A stretch of DNA of 64,000 bases, taken from assembly GCF_900215205.1 (NCBI RefSeq), contig NZ_OBDY01000023.1, positions 118,734 through 182,733 on the forward strand, written 5' to 3'. The position numbers were made by a program, and so were the translations under genes. The DNA is from Paractinoplanes atraurantiacus. GTDB taxonomy: Bacteria > Actinomycetota > Actinomycetes > Mycobacteriales > Micromonosporaceae. Of this stretch, positions 7,380 through 16,138 are shown piece after piece (position 1 is the first letter of the stretch; each line of letters begins with the position of its first letter). Under the pieces are notes generated by a model. The model worked only from the letters and a program-made list of their open reading frames with translations, had not been told where the DNA came from and searched no databases.

Positions 7380-9533
7380 CTACTCCTTTATCCCAGCGTT
7401 ATGAACGGCCGGGACACGAAGCAGCCGCCGTACCGGCAAAATGGTGGTGACCAGCGCCAACACCGTCGCTCCACCCAGAACGACGACCCAGCCCATCGGT
7501 GGTACGTAGGGGAGCAGGCTTCCGGTCAGCGCGTTCACGACCGCCGTGAGCGTCACTGCCGCGATGAGGGCACCGATGGTGAGGGCGCCGCCGAGAAGCC
7601 CGACCTGTTCCGCCGTCACCATCCGCCGCACCTGCCGGCGGGTCACGCCGGCCAATTGCAGCACGGCCAGCTCCCGCTTGCGAGCCAGCGCCGCCATCAC
7701 CATCGTGTTGCCGGCGGCCAGCGCCGCGTAGCCGACCATCACTCCGATGAGCAGCTTGTTCAGCCAGGCGCTGAGCGCCAGATCGCGGCTCAGCTGCCCG
7801 GTCAGCTCGGACGCCGGGACGAGCGTGGCGCCCGGAATCCGCACGGCCGTGCCGCGGACCAGCACCTGATCGTCCGGCCCGGCCACGAGATCGCGGGGGA
7901 GCAGCACGTCGGCGAACCCGAGCCCACGGTCATAGATCGCCACGACCTTGAGCGTGACCTGACGCCCGTCCGGTAGCCAGATCTTCGCGCCGTCACCCAG
8001 CTTCCACCCGGACGAATCCGCCCGAAGCTGTGACACCGCCACACTGTTCCCCTTCAGCTGGTCCAGGCTGCCCTTGTCGACGCCGAGATCCATCGTGGAG
8101 CTCAGCCCGTCCGTGTCGACCGCCTTGGCCGTGGCCGCCTCGCCACCGTCGAAGATCGGCACGACCACCGACGTGTTCCGCACACCCGTCGCGGCCTCGA
8201 CCCCCGGCGTGCGGCGGATCTTCTCGGCCGTCCCCGCCGGCATCGAGCCCACCAGCGCGTAGTCGGTCTTCATGCCGTCCTGGCTCTGCGTGACGGTCTG
8301 CCGTTGCAGGTTGTTCTGCAGGAACCAGACCGAGCCTCCGAACCCGACGGCCAGCACGAGCGCGGTCAGCACGGCGGCCGAGCCCCGGGCGTTGGCCCGC
8401 AGGTTCGCCACGGCCAGACCTCCGGAGACACCCCAGGTGGTACGCAGGACAGGGCCGAGCACACGAGCAGCAAGGGCGTTGATCCACGGAGCGAGCAGGG
8501 CGACCGCGATCACGTAGAGATACAGCAGCCCGATCGCCGACGCCTGCGCGGCCATCCCGGTCGCACCCAGCGCGAACACGGTCGCGGCCCCACCGGCCCC
8601 GAGCGTGAGAACGCCGGACACGAACCGCACCTTGCCGCCGCGTGACGGCTCGACCGCGATGTCGCCGAGCGCCTCGGCCGGCTTGATCCGGCTGACCCGG
8701 CGGGCGGCGATGCGGGCCGCGACGACGGCGACGAGCAGGATGAGGACGACGGCGATCCCCGCCGCGAGCGGCTGACCCGTGATCGGGAAGCCCTCGGGCA
8801 CGAAGCCGCGGCTGACCAACTGGTCGTGCACCCAGGTGGTGGCGAGCAGGGCGGCCGGCACGCCGACCACGGAGGCGGCCAGGGCCAGGACCGCGTTTTC
8901 GGCCATGACCAGCTTGCGCACCTGGCGCGGGGTGGCGGCGATCGCCCGCAGCAGTGCGAGATCGCGCCGGCGGTGCCGCACGGCCAGGCCGACCGTGCCG
9001 GTGACCACGAAGATGATCAGCAGCACCACGTAACCGCCGAACGCGGAACCGGCCTCCATGAGGAACGACCGCGCGTCCCCGGCCTCGGAGCGGTCGGCGA
9101 AGCCGCGATCGTCTCCCGCGTACGCCTCGACGCCGTTCTCTTTCGCCAGGCGTTCGACGGCCTTGACCGCGTCGCCCTTCACGCCGAACGCCGCGACCCG
9201 ATCCTTGGCCGGGCCGGGGAACACCTGCACCTCGGTGACGCCGGGCAGGGCCCGCAGCTTGTCGCCGAGGTCGGCGGGCACGGTCCCCTCGGGCAGGGCG
9301 GCGGTGGTCACCGACGTCTCGCCGTCGAACTCCTTGGTGACGATCTCGACCTGGCGGTGAGCGACCACGACGTCCACGGCGGCGTAGCGGCCGGGATCGG
9401 GCTTGTAGACGGCGGCCGAGACGATGAAGACGGACAGGGTCATCAGGATCATGACGCCGGCCGCGAGGGCGACCAGGGTGGCGACCGAGGTGCCGAGGCG
9501 GGCGCGCAGCAGGCGAATCGAAAGCTTCAGCAC
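7380..9533 (-). CDS. ABC exporter permease, FtsX/MacB type
   Basis: This is a 717-residue membrane protein from a GTG start. One N-terminal span (about 15-40) is followed by an extracytoplasmic region, three spans with the first FtsX domain (about 165-290), more spans, a second extracytoplasmic region and a second FtsX domain at the C-terminus (about 590-705). This duplicated layout is typical of actinobacterial exporters for peptides, antibiotics or lipids. The gene begins 3 bases after its ATPase. The substrate is unknown; the neighbouring two-component system suggests a cell-envelope stress or peptide-antibiotic response. Confidence 0.92.
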   Translation of the reverse strand: MLKLSIRLLRARLGTSVATLVALAAGVMILMTLSVFIVSAAVYKPDPGRYAAVDVVVAHRQVEIVTKEFDGETSVTTAALPEGTVPADLGDKLRALPGVTEVQVFPGPAKDRVAAFGVKGDAVKAVERLAKENGVEAYAGDDRGFADRSEAGDARSFLMEAGSAFGGYVVLLIIFVVTGTVGLAVRHRRRDLALLRAIAATPRQVRKLVMAENAVLALAASVVGVPAALLATTWVHDQLVSRGFVPEGFPITGQPLAAGIAVVLILLVAVVAARIAARRVSRIKPAEALGDIAVEPSRGGKVRFVSGVLTLGAGGAATVFALGATGMAAQASAIGLLYLYVIAVALLAPWINALAARVLGPVLRTTWGVSGGLAVANLRANARGSAAVLTALVLAVGFGGSVWFLQNNLQRQTVTQSQDGMKTDYALVGSMPAGTAEKIRRTPGVEAATGVRNTSVVVPIFDGGEAATAKAVDTDGLSSTMDLGVDKGSLDQLKGNSVAVSQLRADSSGWKLGDGAKIWLPDGRQVTLKVVAIYDRGLGFADVLLPRDLVAGPDDQVLVRGTAVRIPGATLVPASELTGQLSRDLALSAWLNKLLIGVMVGYAALAAGNTMVMAALARKRELAVLQLAGVTRRQVRRMVTAEQVGLLGGALTIGALIAAVTLTAVVNALTGSLLPYVPPMGWVVVLGGATVLALVTTILPVRRLLRVPAVHNAGIKE

Positions 9534-9536
9534 TCC

Positions 9537-10283
9537 TCAGCCCTCCACGGCCACGAGCCGGCGGCCCAGCGAGGCCAGCATTTCGGCGATCCGGTCGGCT
9601 CCCGGCTGGGGCGTGTCGTGCACGATCCGCCCGTCGGCCAGCACGAGCACGCGATCGGCGTACGAGGCGGCCACCGGATCATGCGTGACCATCACGACGG
9701 TCTGCCGGTAATCGGTCACGGCCGACCGCAGCAACGACAGCACCTCGCCGGCCGACGTCGTGTCCAGGGCCCCGGTCGGCTCATCAGCGAAAATCACTTC
9801 CGGCCGTACGGCGAGAGCGCGCGCGATGGCGACGCGCTGCTGCTGACCGCCGGACAGTTGCGCGGGCCGATGCTGGAGCCGCTGCGTCAGACCGACCCGC
9901 TCGACCACTTCGGACACCCAGCGCGGATCAGGCAGCAGACCGGACAGCCGCCCCGGCAGCAGGATGTTCTCCTCGACGGTCAGCGCGCCGATCAGGTTGA
10001 ACGCCTGGAAGACGAACCCGATCCGGTCGCGCCGCAGCTCGGTCAGCTTGGTCTCGTTGAGCTTCGACAGCTCGGTGTCCCCGATCCAGACGCGCCCCGA
10101 GCTGGGCCGGTCGAGCCCGGCCGCGGTCTGCAGCAGGGTGCTCTTGCCCGACCCGGACGGCCCCATGACCGCCGTGAAGGTGCCTCGCGCGAAGGCGGCG
10201 TCGACGCCGGCCAGCGCCGTGACCTTCTGCCCGTCCGTGGCATATGTCCGGGTGAGCTGCTCGATCCTGATGACTGCGTCCAT
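9537..10283 (-). CDS. ABC exporter ATP-binding protein (LolD/MacB type)
   Basis: The 248-residue ATPase shows Walker A GPSGSGKST (41-49), signature LSGGQ (143-147), Walker B VIFADEP (163-169) and the H-loop in VMVTHDP. The family hallmark FQAFNLIGALTVEENI is present. It energises the permease encoded 3 bases downstream. An 83-base gap separates it from the response regulator gene; that gap contains an 18-bp palindrome suited to a LuxR-type regulator, so this pair is probably the target of that system. Confidence 0.93.
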   Translation of the reverse strand: MDAVIRIEQLTRTYATDGQKVTALAGVDAAFARGTFTAVMGPSGSGKSTLLQTAAGLDRPSSGRVWIGDTELSKLNETKLTELRRDRIGFVFQAFNLIGALTVEENILLPGRLSGLLPDPRWVSEVVERVGLTQRLQHRPAQLSGGQQQRVAIARALAVRPEVIFADEPTGALDTTSAGEVLSLLRSAVTDYRQTVVMVTHDPVAASYADRVLVLADGRIVHDTPQPGADRIAEMLASLGRRLVAVEG

Positions 10284-10341
10284 GCCGAAAACGCTATTTC
10301 GGCGGCCTCGAATGATCGATATGGCTAACTACTCTCTTCGA

Positions 10342-10359
10342 GGTATAGCTGGCTATACC
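10342..10359. promoter_or_regulatory. Palindromic operator before the ABC exporter
   Basis: GGTATAGC-TG-GCTATACC is a perfect 8-bp inverted repeat. It lies 59-76 bases before the ATPase start and just after the response regulator stop. It is AT-richer than its surroundings and has no T-run, so an operator fits better than a terminator. The adjacent LuxR-family regulator is the natural candidate to bind it. Confidence 0.6.
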
Positions 10360-10366
10360 CCGACCG

Positions 10367-11017
10367 CTAACGGGCGGCTTCGAGGTAGCGGAGGACCGCG
10401 GTGACGCGGCGGTCGGCGCGGTCGTCCGGGGGCAGGTCGAGCTTGGCGAAGATGCTGCGGATGTGTTTGTGCACGGCGCCCTCGGTGACGACCAGCTTCT
10501 CGGCAATCGCCGTGTTGCCGAGCCCCTCGGCCATCAGCGCCAGCACGTCGCGCTCGCGCGGGCTGAGCCGGGCCAGCGAGCTCTCCGGCCGCTGCCGCGC
10601 CAGCAGCAGCCCGACCACCTCGGGGTCGATCGCCGTCCCGCCGTCCGCGACCCGGTGCAGCGCCACGAGGAACTCCTCGACCCGCCCCACCCGCTCCTTG
10701 AGCAGGTAGCCCAGCTTGGCCGCCCCGCCGGCCAGCAGATCGGTGGCGAAGGCCTGTTCCACGTATGCCGACAGCACCAGCACCGCCAACTCGGGCTGCC
10801 GCCGCCGCGCCTCGACCGCGGCCACGATGCCCTCGTCGGTGTGCGTCGGTGGCATGCGGACGTCGACGATCGCCACATCCGGCTCGTGCTTGTCCACCGC
10901 CTCCAGAAACGGCTCCGGCGAATCGGTCGTGGCCACCACGTCGAGCCCCTCGGCGCGCAGCAACAACGCCAGGCCTTCCCGCAGCAACGGGTCGTCCTCG
11001 GCGATCACGATCCGCAC
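10367..11017 (-). CDS. LuxR-family response regulator (LiaR/DesR-like)
   Basis: The protein has 216 residues. The receiver domain carries acidic residues EDD (7-9), phospho-acceptor Asp52 in VDVRMPP and the Lys of the LLKERVG motif; a LuxR DNA-binding domain follows (LSPRERDVLALMAEGL, then AIAEKLVVTEGAVHKHI). The start chosen is GTG at 11017, preceded by GGTGGAG; it overlaps the kinase end by 13 bases. A start at 11032 would add MGGAA. It is the output partner of the upstream kinase and probably controls the ABC exporter downstream. Confidence 0.92.
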   Translation of the reverse strand: MRIVIAEDDPLLREGLALLLRAEGLDVVATTDSPEPFLEAVDKHEPDVAIVDVRMPPTHTDEGIVAAVEARRRQPELAVLVLSAYVEQAFATDLLAGGAAKLGYLLKERVGRVEEFLVALHRVADGGTAIDPEVVGLLLARQRPESSLARLSPRERDVLALMAEGLGNTAIAEKLVVTEGAVHKHIRSIFAKLDLPPDDRADRRVTAVLRYLEAAR

Positions 11018-12231
11018 GGCAGCTCCACCCACATCGTCGTCGGCCCGCCCGGCGGGCTCTGAATGGTCAATGTCCCGTCGTACGCCTCGACGCGCCGCCG
11101 GATGCCCTTGATGCCCGACCCGTCGGCCTCGTCGGCCCCGCCCCGGCCGTCATCCTCGACCCGGATCCGCAGGTTCCGTTTCTCCCGGCTCACCGACACT
11201 TTCGCGCTGGTCGCCCGGCTGTGCTTGGTGATATTTGTGAGCGCCTCGGCCACCACGAAATACGCGGTCGCCTCGACCGACGCGGCGCACCGGCCGGGCA
11301 GGTCGATCTCGAGCTTGCAGGGCACACCGCTGTCGGCGGTCAGCGCCTTGAGCGCCCCGTCGAGCCCGCGCCCGTCGAGCACCGGCGGCAGGATCGTCTT
11401 CACCACCGTCCGCAGCTCGGCCAGCGCCTGCTCGGCCGCGCCCTGCGCCCGCTCGAGGAGCTCGCCCGCACCCTCCGGGTCGCGGGCCACCTGTCTTCGG
11501 GCCGCACCGAGCAGCACGGTCACGGCGACCAGCCTGTTCTGCGCGCCGTCGTGCAGCGACCGCTCGATGCGGCGCAGCTCGGCCGCGTGCGCGTCCAGCG
11601 CGGCGGCCCGGGTCGCCGTCAGCTGGGCCACCCGCAGGGACAGGTCGGCGCCGGCCGGCGGGGCCAGCAGCCTGCGCCCGGGCCAGGCCTGTACGCGGGC
11701 GAGGACCGGGTGGCCGAAGACGCAGACGGCCAGCCAGAAAACCCCGTACAAGCAAACGAGCAATGCGCCGAAAAGCCCGTCGACGTACCAGAAGACGAGG
11801 CCCGGACCCGTGCCCGGCGGCACCAGCGTCCACCACAGCGGGAAGGTCAGATCCTGCGCCGCGTACAGCGGCAGGCTGATGCCCAGGATGCCCAGAACCA
11901 TGCCCCACGTGGAGTGGACGACGACCCAGGCGAACTCGCGCCACACCACCGGATCGCGGGCGGCGCGCAACCCCGGCGGCAGCGGATCGGGCTCGATGAT
12001 CTCGGGACCCCAGCGGGAGAGCCGCGCCCGCTCCCGGTCCGCGGCGGCCCGCACGGCCCGGGCCGCGCTGTGCACGAACGGCAGGCCGACCCCGATCAGG
12101 CTCGTGACCGCGACCGCCGCCACCCAGATGAGCGTGCCGATGGCGAGGATGGCCGTGCCGAGGCCGCCGACGAGCCGCTCCAAGGCGTCGACGGCCGCGC
12201 GGGCCCGGTCCATCAGGTTCACGGGCGTCAC
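11005..12231 (-). CDS. Sensor histidine kinase (HisKA_3 type)
   Basis: The 408-residue kinase has four hydrophobic stretches in the N-terminal half (about 22-50, 100-122, 145-172), a short linker, the dimerisation and phosphorylation motif RIERSLHDGAQNRL with His227, and an HATPase_c domain (about 315-405) with NITKHSRA and DDGRGGA. Its N-terminal sensor resembles the putative-sensor class often found beside LuxR-type regulators. A GTG at 12231 is used; ATG at 12213 is an alternative. Its gene overlaps the DedA-like gene before it by 4 bases and the regulator after it by 13. Confidence 0.92.
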   Translation of the reverse strand: MTPVNLMDRARAAVDALERLVGGLGTAILAIGTLIWVAAVAVTSLIGVGLPFVHSAARAVRAAADRERARLSRWGPEIIEPDPLPPGLRAARDPVVWREFAWVVVHSTWGMVLGILGISLPLYAAQDLTFPLWWTLVPPGTGPGLVFWYVDGLFGALLVCLYGVFWLAVCVFGHPVLARVQAWPGRRLLAPPAGADLSLRVAQLTATRAAALDAHAAELRRIERSLHDGAQNRLVAVTVLLGAARRQVARDPEGAGELLERAQGAAEQALAELRTVVKTILPPVLDGRGLDGALKALTADSGVPCKLEIDLPGRCAASVEATAYFVVAEALTNITKHSRATSAKVSVSREKRNLRIRVEDDGRGGADEADGSGIKGIRRRVEAYDGTLTIQSPPGGPTTMWVELPCGS

Positions 12232-13550
12232 GTTAGAGCAAGGGTCCGACGGTTTTCGGTGATCGGCTGGCGGGTCGACCAGATTCCGGCGTTCAGCGCC
12301 GCCCAGGCCACGCCGAGCAGCACGGCGGCGACCGTCTCACTGAGCCGGCTCCAGCCCAGATAGACCCACGACCCGGCGCAGACGGTGACGGCGATCGCCG
12401 CGATCGTCCACAGTGCCACCTGCGTATGCCGGAATCGGATCCTCTGCATGACGAGCCACGTGAGCAGGCCGATCACGGCGGCCAGGCGCGCGGTCTCGCC
12501 GGCCGCCATCGTGGCCAGCGCGGAGCCGGCCGAAGCGGAGGGTAACGGCCCGTCGAACTCGCCGAGTGACGGCAGAACGAGAGCGTCGGGCCGGGTCCAG
12601 TCGACGGGATTGAGCAGTTCGAGAGTGAGCGAGAGGATCACCATCGGCAGCACCGGCGCGAGACACTGGAACAATCCCGGCAGATCGGGCCGCGTGCCGC
12701 GACACCAATGCCCGAACAACCAGCCGCCCACCGAGATCGCCGCGGCCACGCCGAGCAGCGCCTCCGGGCTCACCGACGTGGCCAGATCGCGCGCGAAGAG
12801 ATAGCCGTCCGAGGTCCACTCGCCGCGCGCCCATCGAGCGACCGCCTCGTCCGCCTCGGAGAGGCCGCTGAACCGCACGATCGGCGGAATCGCCACGACC
12901 AGCAGGAATGCCGCCCCCGCGAGCAGACCCAGGCTGACCAGCAACGGGCTGCGAACATGGAAACCCGGCACCGAGAGCCGCGACGGGTGGCGGCCGAACC
13001 ACCGCCCCACGAGCACGAGGGCGACGATGAGCGCGGTCAGAACGGCCAGCGCGCCGCCGGCTCGTCCGGCGCGGGCGGCCAGGACGTCGTACGAGGCCCC
13101 GGCAAGATAGCTCGCACCCACCAGCCACGTAGCCCACAGAACGACCGCCGGCGTATGAAATGCCGCGAAGCGGCGATAGGGCACCCGTTTGCGTCCGGCC
13201 AGCCGCGGCACCAGCGTTCTCGCCCCGACCACCCACTGCCCGAGGAAGACCGCCCGGCCGCCGAACCGCTCGAAGAGCCGCTCCGCCTTCTTGTTCTCCT
13301 TGGGCGGCTTCCGCTGCCCCGCGAAGTAGGCGAAATTGCCACCGATCAGCCCCGCGACCACCGCGCTGGCCAGCGCCGGGACGACACCCACCACCCCCTC
13401 GTTGGCGAGGAGCCCCAGCGCCACCAGCGCGGTGGCCGACGGCAGCACAAGCCCCGCGACGAACGCCGCCTCTCCCGCCACCAGCGCCGCCACCACCACC
13501 AGCACCAGCACGGGCGGGAGAGCCCCCAGGATTTCGTCGACGACCTGCAC
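12228..13550 (-). CDS. DedA-family membrane protein fused to a degenerate PAP2 domain
   Basis: The protein has 440 residues. The N-terminal ~200 form a DedA/SNARE-associated domain (GEAAFVAGLVLPSATALV, GGNFAYFAGQ, RFGGRAVFLGQWVVGARTLVPRLAG). The C-terminal half has the topology of a PAP2 phosphatase, but the catalytic residues are gone: the PSGH place reads PSASAG, and the R-x5-H-x3-D place reads W-x5-S-x3-E (WVYLGWSRLSE). The second half is therefore probably non-catalytic. DedA proteins are linked to lipid-carrier flipping in the envelope. The stop overlaps the kinase start by 4 bases, so it may share a message with the exporter's two-component system. Confidence 0.85.
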   Translation of the reverse strand: MQVVDEILGALPPVLVLVVVAALVAGEAAFVAGLVLPSATALVALGLLANEGVVGVVPALASAVVAGLIGGNFAYFAGQRKPPKENKKAERLFERFGGRAVFLGQWVVGARTLVPRLAGRKRVPYRRFAAFHTPAVVLWATWLVGASYLAGASYDVLAARAGRAGGALAVLTALIVALVLVGRWFGRHPSRLSVPGFHVRSPLLVSLGLLAGAAFLLVVAIPPIVRFSGLSEADEAVARWARGEWTSDGYLFARDLATSVSPEALLGVAAAISVGGWLFGHWCRGTRPDLPGLFQCLAPVLPMVILSLTLELLNPVDWTRPDALVLPSLGEFDGPLPSASAGSALATMAAGETARLAAVIGLLTWLVMQRIRFRHTQVALWTIAAIAVTVCAGSWVYLGWSRLSETVAAVLLGVAWAALNAGIWSTRQPITENRRTLALT

Positions 13551-13613
13551 CTTCGGAGCGTATGGACGTCACCCGATGCCCGGGATCGGTGAGATCCCCC
13601 CGCACGACCCTGA

Positions 13614-13961
13614 TCAGACACCCGTAGTGGCCGGCCTCCGCAACGCCAGCACTCCGGCGATCGCCGCCACCCAGACCCCGATGAGCTGAATCGCCTGCCC
13701 CACAGCAACGAGCGCGCCCGAGTCCCCGCTGAGATTGTCGAACCCGGTCCCGCTGATCAGAAACCCCACCGTGATGAAGGCACCGAGCACCACACCGGCC
13801 ACCGGCGCCCAGCGCCACGGAGCCCACGCCACGAATCCCGCCCCCACGAGCAGAATGACGATCCCCGGCGGCACCGCCACCGGGAACTCCACCCCACCGG
13901 CCCACAGCAGCGAGATCCCCACCGCCCCGACAAGCAACCCGAAAACCGTAAGCATCTTCAT
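13614..13961 (-). CDS. Small membrane protein
   Basis: The 115-residue protein has four hydrophobic segments (about 1-22, 28-45, 52-70, 83-106) and no recognised family motif. The ATG start gives MKMLTVFGLLVGAVG, a natural first span. It stands 63 bases before the DedA-fusion gene on the same strand and may be co-transcribed with it. Function unknown. Confidence 0.7.
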   Translation of the reverse strand: MKMLTVFGLLVGAVGISLLWAGGVEFPVAVPPGIVILLVGAGFVAWAPWRWAPVAGVVLGAFITVGFLISGTGFDNLSGDSGALVAVGQAIQLIGVWVAAIAGVLALRRPATTGV

Positions 13962-14127
13962 GCGACCGATACTTCGACCAGCGGCCGTTTCAGAAATCCG
14001 CCCCCGAGCGGCACTTCAACTACGCCTTCGGGCGTACGCGGGGAACTAGCCCACTGCGGTGAACGACTACCCGGGGACCATCCGTAAAACTACGAAGACG
14101 CAGCCCTAGCAGAAGGACTTCCGACCG

Positions 14128-14694
14128 ATGAGCCGTCTCACCTCTCGCCTGGCGCTGGCCCTCGTAGCCACCGTCGCGGTCCTGCTGCCCGGCGCCCCCG
14201 CGTGGGCCCACAATTCGCTGGCCGAGGCCACCCCCGCCAAGAACGCCACGCTGAAGAAGGCCCCGGAAAGCGTGAAGCTCCGCTTCCTGCAAAAGCTGAA
14301 CCCCACAGCCACGAAAATCACCATCACCGGCGCCACCCCGGTCACCGCCTCGGCCCCCAAAATCGACGGGGCAACCGGCACCATCACCTTCGCCCCACTC
14401 GCGAACGGCGAATACACGGTCGCCTACGACGTCGTCTCCAAGGACGGCCACCCGGTAAAGGGCTCCTACAAGTTCACCGTCACCGCCCCCGCCCCGGCGA
14501 CCACGGCACCTTCGCCGACACCGACCACCGAGGCGCCGACCACGGAGGCGCCGACCTCGGCACCCCCAGCCGCCCTGGTCTCCGACGAAGGCGCCGACAG
14601 CTCCTCCACCACCCCATGGCTGATCGCCGCCATCGCCGGCGCCCTCCTGGTAGCCGGCGGCGTGGCCGTCGTCTTGCGCCGCCGCCGCAGTTGA
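14128..14694 (+). CDS. CopC-domain copper-binding protein, membrane anchored
   Basis: The protein has 188 residues. A signal peptide is cleaved near residue 27 (PAWA-HN), leaving His28 at the mature N-terminus, as in CopC/YcnJ-type copper sites. The CopC domain covers 28-122 and ends in the typical SKDGHPVKGSYKFTV. A Pro/Thr-rich linker (123-160) and one C-terminal membrane helix with a RRRR stop signal follow. It should bind copper outside the cell. No CopD gene is adjacent, and the copper cluster at 60 kb is far away. Confidence 0.9.
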   Translation: MSRLTSRLALALVATVAVLLPGAPAWAHNSLAEATPAKNATLKKAPESVKLRFLQKLNPTATKITITGATPVTASAPKIDGATGTITFAPLANGEYTVAYDVVSKDGHPVKGSYKFTVTAPAPATTAPSPTPTTEAPTTEAPTSAPPAALVSDEGADSSSTTPWLIAAIAGALLVAGGVAVVLRRRRS

Positions 14695-14760
14695 CCGGAC
14701 CGCTGGCTCCGCGGCCTACACTCATGGCCGTGGATGCGTCAGGGAGGGGTCGATGTAACC

Positions 14761-15072
14761 GTGCCGTCGAAGCCCCGTCCACACGGTGACGGATCCGAGG
14801 GCGACTCAGGGCCGTCGCGCCCGCCGCGGAGACATGGTGGAGATCCGGCCAGCTTCGCGGACGCGCAGTCGGATGTTGCCGCGGGCGGGCAGCGTGGTCG
14901 TATCGGCGCCGAGCGCTTCGACCGCAACGAATACGCGGCGCTCAAGGAAATAGCGCGCGCCGGTGGTGATCTGTCGGCGTCCCCGCAGCTCAGCAGGAAC
15001 CCGCGGTTCACCCAGAATCCGGACGCGGTGGCCAAGGCCAAGGCGATCTACGACGGGACGTACGAGCCGTGA
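14761..15072 (+). CDS. Unrecognised protein with disordered N-terminus, first gene of cassette copy 2
   Basis: The protein has 103 residues. The GTG at 14761 is preferred because AGGGAGGGG lies 11 bases upstream; an ATG at 14734 in frame lacks such a site. The N-terminal half is Pro/Arg/Gly-rich and looks disordered. The C-terminal half (RNEYAALKEIARAGGD, then N-P-x-A and Y-x-G) matches the end of the protein at 2449-3078. Its stop overlaps the next start as GTGA (15069-15072), the same coupling as in copy 1. Function unknown. Confidence 0.65.
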   Translation: MPSKPRPHGDGSEGDSGPSRPPRRHGGDPASFADAQSDVAAGGQRGRIGAERFDRNEYAALKEIARAGGDLSASPQLSRNPRFTQNPDAVAKAKAIYDGTYEP

Positions 15073-15833
15073 ATTACGGGTTTTGGATTTATGGCGATCT
15101 GGACCGTGGCCGGCTCGCCGAAGCGCTCGCCGAGATGCTGTCGCTGCCGGCCGGGTCGGTTGATGTCGGTGACGACGGTGATGAGGACCGGCGATGGGAG
15201 TCGCCGGTCATCTGCACCTTGACGCCTTTGACCGGTGACCTGCATTGGAACCTCGACATCTACGTCAGCGAGGCGGTTCCGGAGCCGCCACCCGAGGCCG
15301 CGGCCGGAGTGTGGCTGGCCGGCCGTCTGCGGACGGTTGTCGCCTTTCAGGCGCAGCCGTTTCCGCCCAGCGCTTTCTGGCTTGTCGCGCCGGACGGAAC
15401 GAAGACGCGGGCACGGATTTTTGAGGCGGATGACGCGCCGGCGTACACAATCGACGCCGTTGAAAGGCCTTTTCCAGCTTTGCCGGGTCTGCGCGTGGCG
15501 GCCATTCCCGAGGTGATCCGCGAGCACCGCATGCCGACTCCGATCACCGATTCGCTCCGAGGCCGAGTCGACCACGAGGTCGCCGCTCGGCTCGGCGCCT
15601 GGGAGGGCATGGTGACGCGGCTCGAGCAGGGCTGGCCGCCGGACGGCTGGTATCCCGAGGAGTACTACCGACAGGATCTTCAGACCCGCGACGAATTGGC
15701 CGTCGACATGCCGGACGAGATTCGTGGCGCGGTGGAGGAGATCGACCGGCGCTTCGCCGCCGCCACAAGTGACAGCGGCGGTGGCGATGGCGATGAAGCG
15801 TGGTGGTGGCGCCGCATTCCCCGGACGAATTAA
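15069..15833 (+). CDS. Unrecognised protein, second gene of cassette copy 2
   Basis: The 254-residue protein starts at GTG within GTGA. Residues 1-140 align with the whole protein at 2000-2452 (MNYGF start, AFWLVAPDGT core, acidic EADDAPAY stretch). Residues 140-254 are extra: an Arg/Glu-rich, Trp-containing region ending in acidic and Gly-rich sequence with a WWWRR motif. It is soluble by prediction, with no signal peptide. Pairing with the upstream gene is conserved in both copies. Its last 4 bases overlap the end of the gene on the other strand. Confidence 0.68.
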   Translation: MNYGFWIYGDLDRGRLAEALAEMLSLPAGSVDVGDDGDEDRRWESPVICTLTPLTGDLHWNLDIYVSEAVPEPPPEAAAGVWLAGRLRTVVAFQAQPFPPSAFWLVAPDGTKTRARIFEADDAPAYTIDAVERPFPALPGLRVAAIPEVIREHRMPTPITDSLRGRVDHEVAARLGAWEGMVTRLEQGWPPDGWYPEEYYRQDLQTRDELAVDMPDEIRGAVEEIDRRFAAATSDSGGGDGDEAWWWRRIPRTN

Positions 15834-16129
15834 GGGGTCGGCTCCGCCGCGCGGTCGGTGTGGCCGAGGCTTTTGCCTGGGGCTATGCGGTCTCGGACCA
15901 TGCGCTTCAGGTCGGGGAGCTCGGGGAAACCGCCGTTTTCCTTGCGGGACCACAGCAGTTCGTCGCCGAGCTTGATTTCGAAGATGCCGCCTGTGCCGGG
16001 GACCAGGGCCACCTCGCCCAGCTCCTTCTGGAAGGTGGTCAGGAGCTCCTGCGCGGTCCAGGCCGCTCGCAGAAGCCAGCGGCACTGGGTGCAGTATTCG
16101 ATTTCTAGGCGAGGTTCCCTGGTCGTCAC
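15830..16129 (-). CDS. SelT/SelW/SelH-family (Rdx) thioredoxin-like protein
   Basis: The 99-residue protein starts IEYCTQCRWLLRAAW, with the redox motif Cys-x-x-Cys (CTQC, residues 13-16) near the N-terminus. It continues with LGEVALVPGTGGIFEI and GGFPELPDLKRMVRD, all features of the prokaryotic Rdx family. Both active residues are cysteine, so no selenocysteine is needed. The start is GTG at 16129. It stands alone, 9 bases after the MFS gene end, and may be read from the same transcript. It is probably a cytoplasmic redox protein. Confidence 0.9.
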   Translation of the reverse strand: MTTREPRLEIEYCTQCRWLLRAAWTAQELLTTFQKELGEVALVPGTGGIFEIKLGDELLWSRKENGGFPELPDLKRMVRDRIAPGKSLGHTDRAAEPTP

Positions 16130-16138
16130 AACCGACGA

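Noticed and set aside
12337..13905. 522-codon frame overlapping the DedA-PAP2 gene
   Set aside because: Low-complexity Arg/Gly/Ala shadow of the true frame.
15830..16129. Selenoprotein of the SelW family
   Set aside because: The redox motif is Cys-x-x-Cys with no in-frame TGA, so selenocysteine is not required.
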